Shown: positions 20,382 through 27,871 of the stretch, piece after piece
Position numbering within the stretch: position 1 is the first letter of the stretch
How the letters are laid out: every line of letters starts with the position of its first letter
NCBI RefSeq assembly: GCF_011605345.1
Contig: NZ_JAAOXM010000013.1
Location: 174,532 to 238,531 of the forward strand
DNA from: Burkholderia sp. D-99
Lineage (GTDB): Bacteria > Pseudomonadota > Gammaproteobacteria > Burkholderiales > Burkholderiaceae
Reading direction: 5' to 3'
DNA length: 64,000 nt
The notes under the pieces: generated by a model
What the model was told of the DNA's origin: nothing
The model's database searches: none
The model's input: the letters and a program-made list of their open reading frames with translations, nothing else
Translations under genes and position numbers: made by a program

Positions 20382-20409
20382 TTGACATATGCAGGCATAT
20401 GCCTAGAAT
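20382..20409 (+). promoter_or_regulatory. vapBC promoter with embedded palindromic operator
   Basis: A perfect -35 TTGACA at 20382-20387 and a TAGAAT -10 at 20404-20409 are separated by 16 bases. Between and overlapping them lies a perfect inverted repeat, ATATGC-AG-GCATAT (20387-20400). The AT-rich dyad stands out in GC-rich DNA. VapB-type antitoxins repress their own operon through such sites, so this is probably the VapBC autoregulatory operator. Confidence 0.75.
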
Positions 20410-20438
20410 GGGCGCATCGTACTCCCATGGAGTGGCTC

Positions 20439-20702
20439 ATGCGCACCGTTTCCATTTTCAAGAACGCCCGTAACCAGGCAATCCGCATCCCGAAGGACAT
20501 GGAGTTCGAGGGGGTGACGGAACTCGAGATCCGCCGCGAGGGTGACACCCTGCTGCTGCGGCCGGTGCGGCCCACGTGGCTCTCGTTCGCGAGCGAACCG
20601 CTGGCCGATGCCGACTTCCTCGCCGAACGCCCGGCCGTGATCGAGCCAGGCCGCTTCGACCTTTCCGGCGGGGATGCCGCGCCGACGGAGTCCGGCCAGT
20701 GA
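20439..20702 (+). CDS. vapB: VapB-family antitoxin
   Basis: 87 residues, starting MRTVSIFKNARNQAIRIPKD. The SpoVT/AbrB swapped-hairpin DNA-binding domain occupies the first 50 residues, and the acidic C-terminus (WLSFASEPLADADFLAERP) resembles the part of VapB antitoxins that wraps the toxin. GGAG lies 6 bases before the ATG, which fixes this start over longer in-frame ones. The stop overlaps the GTG start of vapC by four bases (GTGA), the usual coupled arrangement. It is expected to neutralise VapC and repress the promoter at 20382-20409. Confidence 0.9.
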   Translation: MRTVSIFKNARNQAIRIPKDMEFEGVTELEIRREGDTLLLRPVRPTWLSFASEPLADADFLAERPAVIEPGRFDLSGGDAAPTESGQ

Positions 20703-21115
20703 CCACGCTCTACATGCTCGATACGAACATCTGTTCGTTCATCATGCGCGAGCGGCCGCCGGTGGTGCTGGCGCGGCTGCAATCGTGCGTCAATGCGCAG
20801 CACCGGATTGTCGTCTCGGCCATTACCTATGCCGAAATGCGGTTCGGCGCAGTCGGCAGGAAGGCGTCGCCGAAGCATGTGGAACTCGTGACCGCCTTTG
20901 TTTCGCGGCTCGATGGCGTGCTGTCGTGGGATACGGCGGCCGTCGATGCAACGGCCGCGATTCGTGCCAATCTCTCCACGCGCGGCACGCCGATCGGCGC
21001 GAACGACGCGTCGATCGCCGGGCATGCGATCGCGGCCGGTGCGGTGCTCGTCACGAACAACGGCCGGGAATTCGGCCGGGTGGCCGGGTTGTCGCTCGAA
21101 GACTGGGCGGCCTGA
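20699..21115 (+). CDS. vapC: VapC-family PIN-domain RNase toxin
   Basis: 138 residues with a GTG start that overlaps the vapB stop. The PIN-domain acidic residues are readable: LDTNICSFI at the N-terminus (Asp near 8), the Glu in TYAEM near 44, WDTAAVDA near 80, and GANDASIAGHAIA near 103, ending with LVTNNGREF. VapC toxins cleave tRNA or rRNA with Mg2+ at this site. All expected acidic positions are present, so the toxin appears intact. Its target cannot be predicted from sequence. Confidence 0.9.
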   Translation: MTTLYMLDTNICSFIMRERPPVVLARLQSCVNAQHRIVVSAITYAEMRFGAVGRKASPKHVELVTAFVSRLDGVLSWDTAAVDATAAIRANLSTRGTPIGANDASIAGHAIAAGAVLVTNNGREFGRVAGLSLEDWAA

Positions 21116-21164
21116 GCGCGGCGGTTCGAAAGCAGTGATGACGCTGCCGCTCCACCACGTCGCG

Positions 21165-22070
21165 TCATGCGTGGGGGGCGGGGGAATCGGCGAGAAAGGC
21201 GTCGCGGAATGCGTCGAGATACCGGTTGGCGTCATCGCTGAATTCACCGGGCAACAGCGCGAACGCGCGTGCCAGCAGATCCTGGCCGAGCACGGCATAG
21301 GTCGCTGCGTCGGACAACAGCGCGCGGATGGCATCGCGCGTTTGCGGTGAAGCGATCCGTTTCGCGTCTCGCGCGAGCAGCGCGGCGGCGGCCAGGCCGG
21401 ACTGGAACGCATGCAGTTCGAGCAGGTCGGGGGCGGCATCCCAGATGCGTTCGCGGTTGCCTGCATCGTGAAAATTCCGCAGCAGGAACAGCAGGTCGTA
21501 CGCATCGCTGTTCTGGCGTGCGCGCCGGTCCTTCCAGGCGAGCAGCTTCAGCAGCACGAGCGCCGGCAGGCTGGCCACCGGCACGACGGTGCGCGCGTCG
21601 ATCGACACCGGCTGCGCGGTATCCACCGCTTCCTGGAAGCCGAGCACGTTCAGCACGAATTCGCCGCCCGGCGGCCACGCGATTTCGCCCGGCGGCGTTT
21701 CGAGCGGCCCGAACGGCACGAGATCGAGCTCGGTGCGAAAACCGTGCGTACCGCTCTCGAACAGCAGTTTCTGCTGCTGTTTCGGCGCGCGCGTGAATTG
21801 CCCGGTCGCGACGAGCGCATCGACGAGCTGCGCGTGAAACGGCCAGCTCACCACACACACCGCAACGTCGACGTCCCGTGTCGCGCGCACCGGCCGGATG
21901 CCGTGGACGTGCCACATCAGGATGTCGCGCGCGGTTGCGCCGGCGACGACGAAGGCCGCGTCGAGGCGCGCGCAGGCACGGCTGACCGCTTGCAGCAGCG
22001 CGACTGCCGCCGGGTCGAGCGGCCGGCGCGCGTCGACTTCAAGCGGGCGGGTGGGCGAGGTATCGGTCAT
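21165..22070 (-). CDS. AbiEii/AbiGii-like nucleotidyltransferase (putative toxin)
   Basis: 301 residues with a minimal nucleotidyltransferase fold: VVAGATARD near residue 40, the DVDVAV metal-binding pair near 64, and a third acidic position in TELDLVPFG near 105. The helical C-terminal half has LLKLLAWKDRR, a segment common in AbiEii-type proteins. Such proteins act as toxins of type IV abortive-infection systems by transferring nucleotides to their targets. The ATG (22070) lies inside the 3' end of the upstream regulator-like gene, a 32-base overlap, matching the antitoxin-then-toxin order of abiE operons. A housekeeping nucleotidyltransferase role cannot be excluded. Confidence 0.75.
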   Translation of the reverse strand: MTDTSPTRPLEVDARRPLDPAAVALLQAVSRACARLDAAFVVAGATARDILMWHVHGIRPVRATRDVDVAVCVVSWPFHAQLVDALVATGQFTRAPKQQQKLLFESGTHGFRTELDLVPFGPLETPPGEIAWPPGGEFVLNVLGFQEAVDTAQPVSIDARTVVPVASLPALVLLKLLAWKDRRARQNSDAYDLLFLLRNFHDAGNRERIWDAAPDLLELHAFQSGLAAAALLARDAKRIASPQTRDAIRALLSDAATYAVLGQDLLARAFALLPGEFSDDANRYLDAFRDAFLADSPAPHA

Positions 22071-23112
22071 GGATCCGTTCGGCGGCGGCAAGGTTGCGGC
22101 TGTCCCCGGACGAGACGAGATCCGCATAGATCAGGAGCGGCGGTACGAGCGGCACGTGCGGCTCGTGCCAATCGAGCGCGGGCGAGTGCGGCCAGAATGC
22201 TTCGACGATTTCGACGTCGCCGTGATCGTCCGGGCGCAGGCGGGCCTGGAGCAGCAGGCGGTTCGATGCCGCGCCGTGCGTATAGACGGTGATCGCGGCC
22301 GGCTTCAGATCGTGCGTCAGCAGGTCGGCCGCCGGTTCGCCGCCGAGCCGCGCATCGAACGATGTGAAATCGAAACCGCGCCACCAGTCGGGCGCGAGGC
22401 TCGCATAGCGGCGGCTCGGCAGTTTCGCGCGCAGGCGGCTCGGGTACAGCGCAACCCATTCCTGCACGAAGCGCGGCCAGTCGGGTATCAGGCGCTCGCC
22501 ATTGCGGCGCTGCCCGACGAGGCCGCGCGCGATCAGGTCGTCCATCGCGAGGTTGACCGTGCCGAGCGCGACACCCGACGCGGCCGCAATCGCCCGATAC
22601 GGCTGCGCGACGAGGCCCGGCTGCGTCGCGATGGCGAACATCACGGCCAAGCCCTTCGGCGTCGTTGCGCGCGATGCCTGCCGGCGCGGTGTGCGTGCGG
22701 GTTTCGGCCGGCCCGCGATCATCACGGTCGCCTCCGGCTGAATCAGGCATGCGTTGCCCGCGGTGTCGAGAAACGGGATGCCCTGGTCGGTCAGGCCGGC
22801 GGCCAGTTCGGCCGAAAGATAGGGCGTGATCAGCATCAGCGGACGCTCGCCGGGCGTCGCGGTAGTGCCGCCGCGGCGGTGCAGTGCCGCGAGTGCACCC
22901 GGCAGCGATTCGACGCGCAGGCTCACGGCGGCCGGCATCTCGAATACGTGCCCGGCAACGTCGAAGCGGATCATCGCGTCGGCTTGCCCGGTGTATGCGG
23001 CCGGCACGCGCACGGGCCGCGCGCTGAAGCGCCGGGTCGCGCGTTCGAACGCGGCGCAGGCTTCATCGAGCACGTGCTGTTCCGACATCGGAAGGGGGGC
23101 GTTATCGGGCAT
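22039..23112 (-). CDS. AbiEi-like winged-helix protein (putative antitoxin and repressor)
   Basis: About 357 residues. A winged-helix segment lies near residues 150-200 (PYRAIAAASGVALGTVNLAMDDLIARGLV), after a domain resembling the N-terminus of AbiEi_2-type proteins and before a C-terminal domain with YTHGAASNRLLLQARLRPDDHGDVEIVEAFWP-type strands. Together with the downstream overlapping nucleotidyltransferase it forms an AbiE-like pair. The start is uncertain: ATG 23112 and ATG 23088 are both in frame, as is GTG 23133. None has a clear ribosome site. I chose 23112 because the large dyad at 23126-23182 then lies entirely upstream, where an autoregulatory operator would be. Confidence 0.72.
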   Translation of the reverse strand: MPDNAPLPMSEQHVLDEACAAFERATRRFSARPVRVPAAYTGQADAMIRFDVAGHVFEMPAAVSLRVESLPGALAALHRRGGTTATPGERPLMLITPYLSAELAAGLTDQGIPFLDTAGNACLIQPEATVMIAGRPKPARTPRRQASRATTPKGLAVMFAIATQPGLVAQPYRAIAAASGVALGTVNLAMDDLIARGLVGQRRNGERLIPDWPRFVQEWVALYPSRLRAKLPSRRYASLAPDWWRGFDFTSFDARLGGEPAADLLTHDLKPAAITVYTHGAASNRLLLQARLRPDDHGDVEIVEAFWPHSPALDWHEPHVPLVPPLLIYADLVSSGDSRNLAAAERIHDRYLAHPPA

Positions 23113-23125
23113 CGGAGGTGATTGC

Positions 23126-23182
23126 TTGTTCACTTCTTCATCAGCGTACACAAAAAATGTACGCACGTCAAAAAGTGAACAA
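23126..23182 (-). promoter_or_regulatory. Large two-tier palindromic operator upstream of the AbiEi/AbiEii-like pair
   Basis: There are two perfect inverted repeats with the same centre (23154). The outer arms are TTGTTCACTT (23126-23135) and AAGTGAACAA (23173-23182). The inner arms are GCGTACA (23144-23150) and TGTACGC (23158-23164). The spacers between outer and inner arms are 8 bases on each side. On the minus strand a TTGACG (23171-23166) and a weak TACGCT (23148-23143) 17 bases apart fall inside, so a bound protein would cover the promoter. AbiEi proteins are known to autorepress through inverted repeats. The rest of 23183-23453 holds no gene that I can support; it carries the leader of the divergent M20 gene. 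Confidence 0.7.
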
Positions 23183-23453
23183 AAATCCACAACGCATTGA
23201 TATATCGGCGTTATTCCGGATGCTTGAACGGTCATCGTCGAATCCCGGTGCCCATCAAATCGATGTGGAGCCCACAGTTTCACGTGCCTGGACCGCGTGC
23301 GGCAGTCATCCGGATGGCCGGTTTTCCTATCCCGTGTGCGGTGCGCGATACGGCAACCATCAGTTGCTACCGTGACGACTTTCCGTCTGCCCGGTTGCTG
23401 GTGAACCGACTATCCTTGCCTGCACATTCCCCGCAGAAACAGGAGACGACACC

Positions 23454-24617
23454 GTGACGCACAGCGTGATTCCAGCAGGCCTGGCCGATGAAATGATCGA
23501 GATCCGGCACCGCATCCATGCCCACCCCGAGCTCGGTTTCGAGGAATTCGCGACGAGCGACCTCGTCGCCGAGCAACTGCAGTCGTGGGGCTACACGGTG
23601 CATCGCGGGCTCGGCGGCACGGGCGTCGTCGCGCAGTTGAAGGTCGGCAACGGCACGCAGCGCCTCGGCCTGCGCGCCGACATGGATGCGCTGCCGATTC
23701 ACGAGGCGACCGGCCTGCCGTACGAGAGCAGGATTGCCGGCAAGATGCACGCGTGCGGCCACGACGGCCACACGGCGATGCTGCTCGCGGCCGCGAAGCA
23801 TCTCGCACGCGAGCGCAGCTTCTCGGGCACGCTGAACCTGATTTTCCAGCCGGCGGAAGAAGGGCTCGGCGGCGCGAAGAAGATGCTCGACGAAGGGCTG
23901 TTCGAGCTGTTCCCGTGCGATGCGATCTTCGCGATGCACAACATGCCGGGTTTCCCGACCGGCAAATTCGGCTTCCTGCCGGGGCCGTTCATGGCGTCGT
24001 CCGATACCGTCGTCATCGATGTGCAGGGCCGCGGCGGCCACGGCGCGGTGCCGCACAAGGCGATCGATCCTGTCGTCGTGTGCGCGCAGATCGTGCTGGC
24101 GCTGCAGACGATCGTGTCGCGCAACGTGTCTCCGCTCGACATGGCGATCGTCACGGTCGGCGCAATCCATGCGGGCGAGGCGCCGAACGTGATTCCCGAT
24201 CGCGCGCAGATGCGCCTGTCGGTGCGCGCGCTGAAACCCGACGTGCGCGACCTGCTGGAGACGCGCATCAAGGAAGTCGTGCATGCGCAGGCTGCCGTGT
24301 ACGGCGCGACCGCGACGATCGACTACCAGCGCCGCTACCCGGTGCTCGTCAACGATGCGGAAATGACCGAGTTGGCGCGCGGTATTGCGCGCGAATGGGT
24401 GGGCGAAGCGAACCTGATCGACGGGATGGTGCCGCTCACCGGCAGCGAGGATTTCGCGTTCCTGCTCGAGAAGCGGCCGGGCTGCTACCTGATCATCGGC
24501 AACGGCGACGGGGAGGGTGGCTGCATGGTGCACAACCCCGGTTACGACTTCAACGACGCGGCGCTGCCCACCGGCGCGTCGTACTGGGTCAAGCTGGCCG
24601 AGGCATTCCTGGTTTGA
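23454..24617 (+). CDS. M20D-family amidohydrolase (hippurate hydrolase-like)
   Basis: 387 residues, GTG start with AGGAGA 7 bases upstream. This is a zinc amidohydrolase of peptidase family M20D, which cleaves N-acyl amino acids (HipO, AbgA, indole-acetyl-amino-acid hydrolases). Readable motifs are the N-terminal RHRIHAHPELGFEE, the GLRADMDALPI strand, the metal-binding HACGHDGHTAM near residue 100, the FQPAEEG catalytic glutamates near 135, and the dimerisation-domain GRGGHGAVPH near 190. LTGSEDFAF near 330 supplies a late metal ligand. No signal peptide is seen, so it is cytoplasmic. The specific substrate cannot be deduced. It is transcribed divergently from the AbiE-like pair. Confidence 0.9.
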   Translation: MTHSVIPAGLADEMIEIRHRIHAHPELGFEEFATSDLVAEQLQSWGYTVHRGLGGTGVVAQLKVGNGTQRLGLRADMDALPIHEATGLPYESRIAGKMHACGHDGHTAMLLAAAKHLARERSFSGTLNLIFQPAEEGLGGAKKMLDEGLFELFPCDAIFAMHNMPGFPTGKFGFLPGPFMASSDTVVIDVQGRGGHGAVPHKAIDPVVVCAQIVLALQTIVSRNVSPLDMAIVTVGAIHAGEAPNVIPDRAQMRLSVRALKPDVRDLLETRIKEVVHAQAAVYGATATIDYQRRYPVLVNDAEMTELARGIAREWVGEANLIDGMVPLTGSEDFAFLLEKRPGCYLIIGNGDGEGGCMVHNPGYDFNDAALPTGASYWVKLAEAFLV

Positions 24618-24788
24618 CGCAGAGGCGCGGCGGCGTCGCAGCCGCCGTTCGACGTGTGCGTGTGCGTCCGTGAAACCGGACGCGACAGCACGCGCGTGAA
24701 TTTGACGCTCCTTGACATCGACGAAACAGGTCGCGTGCTACGCTGCGCGCGACGCCGGATCGGCTCGATGAATACAGGTGTGGATGAC

Positions 24789-25328
24789 ATGCGAAAACAG
24801 CTTCTGACCGTGCTGACGGCTTGTGCGGTCGGCGTTCTGGCGGCCGGGTGCGACGACCAGAAGGTGGCCGACGCGGTGAATGCGATCAAGCCCGATCCGA
24901 TGGCGTTCGGTAATCTGCAGCCGGGCGTCTCGACGACCGAAGACGTGCTCCGCCAGGCGGGCAAGCCCGAGATGGTCAGGCAGGGCGACGACGGCTCGCA
25001 GCGGTTCGAATATCCGCGCGGCCCGTACGGCACGAGCACCTACATGCTCGATTTCGGGCCCGACGGCCGGCTCGTGTCGATCACGCAGGCGCTGACGGCG
25101 GCGAACATCGCGAAGGTCGTGCCCGGGATGTCGAAGGACGACGTGCGGCAACTGCTCGGCAAGCCGACCGAGATCGCGCAATACGCGCTGAGCCATGAAG
25201 AGGTGTGGAGCTGGCACTGGGCCGAGGGCGGTGTATCGGGCGACGCGATGTTCAATGCGCATTTCTCGCCCGACGGCACCGTGATCCGCACTTCGCGTTC
25301 GGAAGCGCCGGGGCGCGAAAAGCCCTGA
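24789..25328 (+). CDS. Lipoprotein with BamE/SmpA-like repeats
   Basis: 179 residues. The type II signal peptide MRKQLLTVLTACAVGVLAAG is followed directly by the lipidated Cys (lipobox LAAGC), with Asp-Asp after it. The mature part shows two BamE/OmlA-like units: QPGVSTTEDVLRQAGKPE, then a VVPGMSKDDVRQLLGKPTEI copy with YALSHEEVWSWHWAEG. It is probably an outer-membrane or periplasmic-facing lipoprotein. It is longer than BamE itself and is not the BAM component proper. The +2 Asp is an inner-membrane retention signal in enterics, but that rule may not hold here. The ATG at 24768 is an alternative start but would add residues before a good signal peptide. Confidence 0.82.
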   Translation: MRKQLLTVLTACAVGVLAAGCDDQKVADAVNAIKPDPMAFGNLQPGVSTTEDVLRQAGKPEMVRQGDDGSQRFEYPRGPYGTSTYMLDFGPDGRLVSITQALTAANIAKVVPGMSKDDVRQLLGKPTEIAQYALSHEEVWSWHWAEGGVSGDAMFNAHFSPDGTVIRTSRSEAPGREKP

Positions 25329-25387
25329 CATGTCGAAGGACGCAACGCATGCGGCGCGGACTGGACATCGGCAAGGTCGCCACGGCG

Positions 25388-25486
25388 ACTGAATGCGAGA
25401 TGTACCCAATCTATCGCGAAACGGATGACACGATCGATGTGATTCAAATCTTCCATCAGCGGATGGATATCGAACGGCACCTGTAG
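25388..25486 (+). pseudogene. Remnant of a ParE/RelE-family toxin (C-terminal fragment)
   Basis: The 32 codons before a TAG read as the C-terminal strand and tail of a ParE toxin: YRETDDTIDVIQIF followed by HQRMDIERHL, a very characteristic ending. No start codon with a plausible ribosome site and no N-terminal ParE helices or ParD partner are found upstream, where the frame runs into the lipoprotein 3' end. The codons (ATT, CAA, ACG, GAT) are less GC-biased than those of neighbouring genes. I read it as a degraded toxin left from a lost parDE module. The rest of 25329-25546 shows nothing else. Confidence 0.7.
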
Positions 25487-25546
25487 CTGCGCCCGTCGAG
25501 CAGGGCGATCATCGCCGACCGGCTCATCATCGCTGCACCGATCAAT

Positions 25547-26851
25547 CTAGAACGCTTCTCCGCTGAAAAGCGCCACGACCGCATCCGGATTCGACGGCCA
25601 GTACATGTGCATGTACGTCGCGACGATTGCGCCGTGGCGATAGACGGCCTCGCCGCTGCCGGTCGCGCCGTCGGGGCGTGCCGCATGCGCGACTGGATCG
25701 AGCGGCGTCGCGAGCCGCGAGTAGTGGAACGTATGGCCGCGCATCGAGCCGTGCCGCGTTTCGAGTTGCTGCATGCCGAGCGCCGCGAACCGGCGCTGCA
25801 TCGTCGCGTGGCCCGGCAGCAACCCCAGCATCGGCGTCGACGCGCCGTCCACGTCGGTCAGCGATTCACTGAGATACACCATCCCCCCGCATTCCGCGAC
25901 GATCGGCCGGCCGGCCGCCGCATGCGCACGAATCGTTCGTGCGGTTGCCGTATTTGCCGCGAGCGTCGCCGCATGCAGTTCCGGATAGCCGCCCGGCAGG
26001 AACAGCGCGTCGCAATCGTCCGGCACCGGTTCGTCGGCGAGCGGCGAGAAGAACCTCGACTGCGCACCGAGCGCGTCGAGCAGCGCGAGATTCGCCGGAT
26101 AGATGAACGAGAACGCCGCGTCGCGCGCCACCGCGATCCGCTTGCCGGTGAGCGCACGCGGCAGCGGCGCCGCGGCGTCCGGTTCCGCGAACGCGACGGC
26201 GGGCGGCAATTCAGCGAGCGCCGTCTGCGCGAGCACGTCGGCCGCGCGATCGAGCCGGGCGTCGAGATCGTCGATATCGGCCGGCTGGTGCAGGCCGAGA
26301 TGCCGCTCCGGCAGCGCGATGCCCGCATCGGCCGGCACATGCCCGAGCCAGCGCAGGTCGTCGGGCAGCGCCTGTTGCAGCAGCTCCGCGTGCCGGGCCG
26401 AGCCGACGCGATTGGCCAGCACGCCGTGAAACGGCAGCCCCGGCCGGAACCGCGCGAGCCCGAACGCGATCGCCGCGAACGTCTGCGCCATCGCCTTCGC
26501 GGAAATCACTGCGACGACCGGCACGCCGAACGCCGCCGCGAGATCGGCACTGCTCGGCGTGCCGTCGAACAGCCCCATCACGCCTTCGATCAGGATCAGG
26601 TCGGCCTCGCGCGCGGCATCGGCAAGCAGCGCGCGGCAGCCGGCCTCGCCGACCATCCCGAGGTCGAGCGCATGCACGGGGGCGCCGCTCGCGCGTTCGA
26701 GCAGCATCGGATCGAGAAAGTCGGGCCCGGTCTTGAACACGCGCACACGGCGGCCGAGCCGGCGGTGCAGCCGCGCGAGGCCGGCCGTCACCGACGTCTT
26801 GCCCTGGCCCGACGCGGGCGCACTGACGAACAGCGCGGGGCAGGCCGGCAT
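25547..26851 (-). CDS. cobB: Cobyrinic acid a,c-diamide synthase
   Basis: 434 residues. An N-terminal dethiobiotin-synthetase-like ATPase domain (VSAPASGQGKTSVTAGLAR with its P-loop, then FKTGPDFLDP) is followed by a class I glutamine amidotransferase-like domain with the nucleophile Cys in VAECGGMVYL near residue 325. CobB amidates the a and c side chains of the corrin ring using glutamine and ATP; in the aerobic route the substrate is hydrogenobyrinic acid. The C-terminal HTFHYSRL and HMYWPSNP motifs are typical. It is the last gene of the minus-strand operon cobA-cobE-cobO-cobB and begins 2 bases after the cobO stop. Confidence 0.95.
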   Translation of the reverse strand: MPACPALFVSAPASGQGKTSVTAGLARLHRRLGRRVRVFKTGPDFLDPMLLERASGAPVHALDLGMVGEAGCRALLADAAREADLILIEGVMGLFDGTPSSADLAAAFGVPVVAVISAKAMAQTFAAIAFGLARFRPGLPFHGVLANRVGSARHAELLQQALPDDLRWLGHVPADAGIALPERHLGLHQPADIDDLDARLDRAADVLAQTALAELPPAVAFAEPDAAAPLPRALTGKRIAVARDAAFSFIYPANLALLDALGAQSRFFSPLADEPVPDDCDALFLPGGYPELHAATLAANTATARTIRAHAAAGRPIVAECGGMVYLSESLTDVDGASTPMLGLLPGHATMQRRFAALGMQQLETRHGSMRGHTFHYSRLATPLDPVAHAARPDGATGSGEAVYRHGAIVATYMHMYWPSNPDAVVALFSGEAF

Positions 26852-26853
26852 GC

Positions 26854-27456
26854 TCAGAACTCCACGCCGCGCTGCGCCTTCACGCCTTGCTCCTTGTACG
26901 GATGCTTGACGAGCCGCATTTCGGTGACGAGGTCGGCCGCATCGATCAGCGCATCGGGCGCATGCCGCCCGGTCACGACGACGTGGACCGAATCGGGACG
27001 CGCGACAAGCGTCGCGAGCACTTCGTCGAGCGGCAGGTATTCGTACTTCAGCACCGTGTTCAGTTCGTCGAGGATCACCATCCGGTAGTCGCCGCTTTCG
27101 ATCATCCGGCGCGCCTCGTCCCAGCCCTTGCGCGCGGTCGCGATGTCGGCGTCGCGGTTCTGCGTGTTCCACGTATAGCCGTCGCCCATCGTCACGAAAT
27201 CGCATTCGGCAACCGCGCCGAGGAAGTCGCGCTCGGACGTGTGCAACGCGCCCTTGATGAACTGCACGACACCGAGCTTCATGCCGTGGCCAAGCACGCG
27301 CACGGCCATGCCGAACGCGGCAGTGCTCTTGCCCTTGCCGTTGCCGGTGTTGACGATCAGCAGGCCCTTTTCGTTGGTGGCGGCGGCCTGCTTCTTCTCG
27401 TGGCCCGCGCGGCGGCGTTCGGTCATCCGTTGATGGGATTCGGCGTCGGTTTTCAT
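26854..27456 (-). CDS. cobO: Cob(I)yrinic acid a,c-diamide adenosyltransferase
   Basis: 200 residues of the BtuR/CobO/CobP family. The P-loop is GNGKGKSTAAFG near residue 38, with the family motifs GVVQFIKG, TWNTQNRDAD, ILDELN and VVTGRHAPDALIDAADLVTEM. The C-terminus VKHPYKEQGVKAQRGVEF is nearly invariant in this family. It transfers the 5'-deoxyadenosyl group of ATP to the reduced cobalt of the corrinoid. The ATG at 27456 was chosen over an upstream frame extension because it matches family N-termini. It sits 37 bases after cobE and 2 bases before cobB in the same operon. Confidence 0.96.
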   Translation of the reverse strand: MKTDAESHQRMTERRRAGHEKKQAAATNEKGLLIVNTGNGKGKSTAAFGMAVRVLGHGMKLGVVQFIKGALHTSERDFLGAVAECDFVTMGDGYTWNTQNRDADIATARKGWDEARRMIESGDYRMVILDELNTVLKYEYLPLDEVLATLVARPDSVHVVVTGRHAPDALIDAADLVTEMRLVKHPYKEQGVKAQRGVEF

Positions 27457-27493
27457 CGGATTGATCCTGTCGAAAGAAAGCGAAACAAAGGGT

Positions 27494-27871
27494 TCAGAGC
27501 GGGCCGGCAACTGCGACCGTCACGCCGTCCCGGATGGATTTGGGGCCCAGCAGCCGGCCGTGCGGCGCCGCGAGCTGCGCGCACGGCTCGGCCACGCCCG
27601 CGACGCCGAAGCGGGCGAGCGCGGCATCCGACGGACCGCTCGCGGCCAGTTCGGGGCGGCTCGCGAGTTGTGCCGCGTCGAACGCGACGAGCGGCCAGCC
27701 GCGTCTCGCGCACAGCGTGCGCAGCGCGCGGGCACGCGCCTTGTCGGCGAGCGTGGCGACGAGCGCCGGTTTGGCAGCCGGGTACAGCCTCAGCGCCGCG
27801 CGGATCGCGGCATCGAGTTGCGCGGCCGTCACGCCCGCGCGGAAACCGACACCGAGCGCGACGCGCATCAT
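27494..27871 (-). CDS. cobE: CobE / CbiG C-terminal-like cobalamin biosynthesis protein
   Basis: 125 residues forming a single domain homologous to the C-terminal domain of CbiG and to CobE: VALGVGFRAGVTAAQLDAAI at the start, then ATLADKARARALRTL. CobE occurs in aerobic B12 operons, but its catalytic role is not settled. The ATGATG start overlaps the cobA stop (TGA within ATGATG) by four bases, which points to coupled translation. A second domain of the same type appears inside the CbiG-CobJ fusion at 51593-53323, so the window carries two copies of this fold. Confidence 0.85.
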   Translation of the reverse strand: MMRVALGVGFRAGVTAAQLDAAIRAALRLYPAAKPALVATLADKARARALRTLCARRGWPLVAFDAAQLASRPELAASGPSDAALARFGVAGVAEPCAQLAAPHGRLLGPKSIRDGVTVAVAGPL

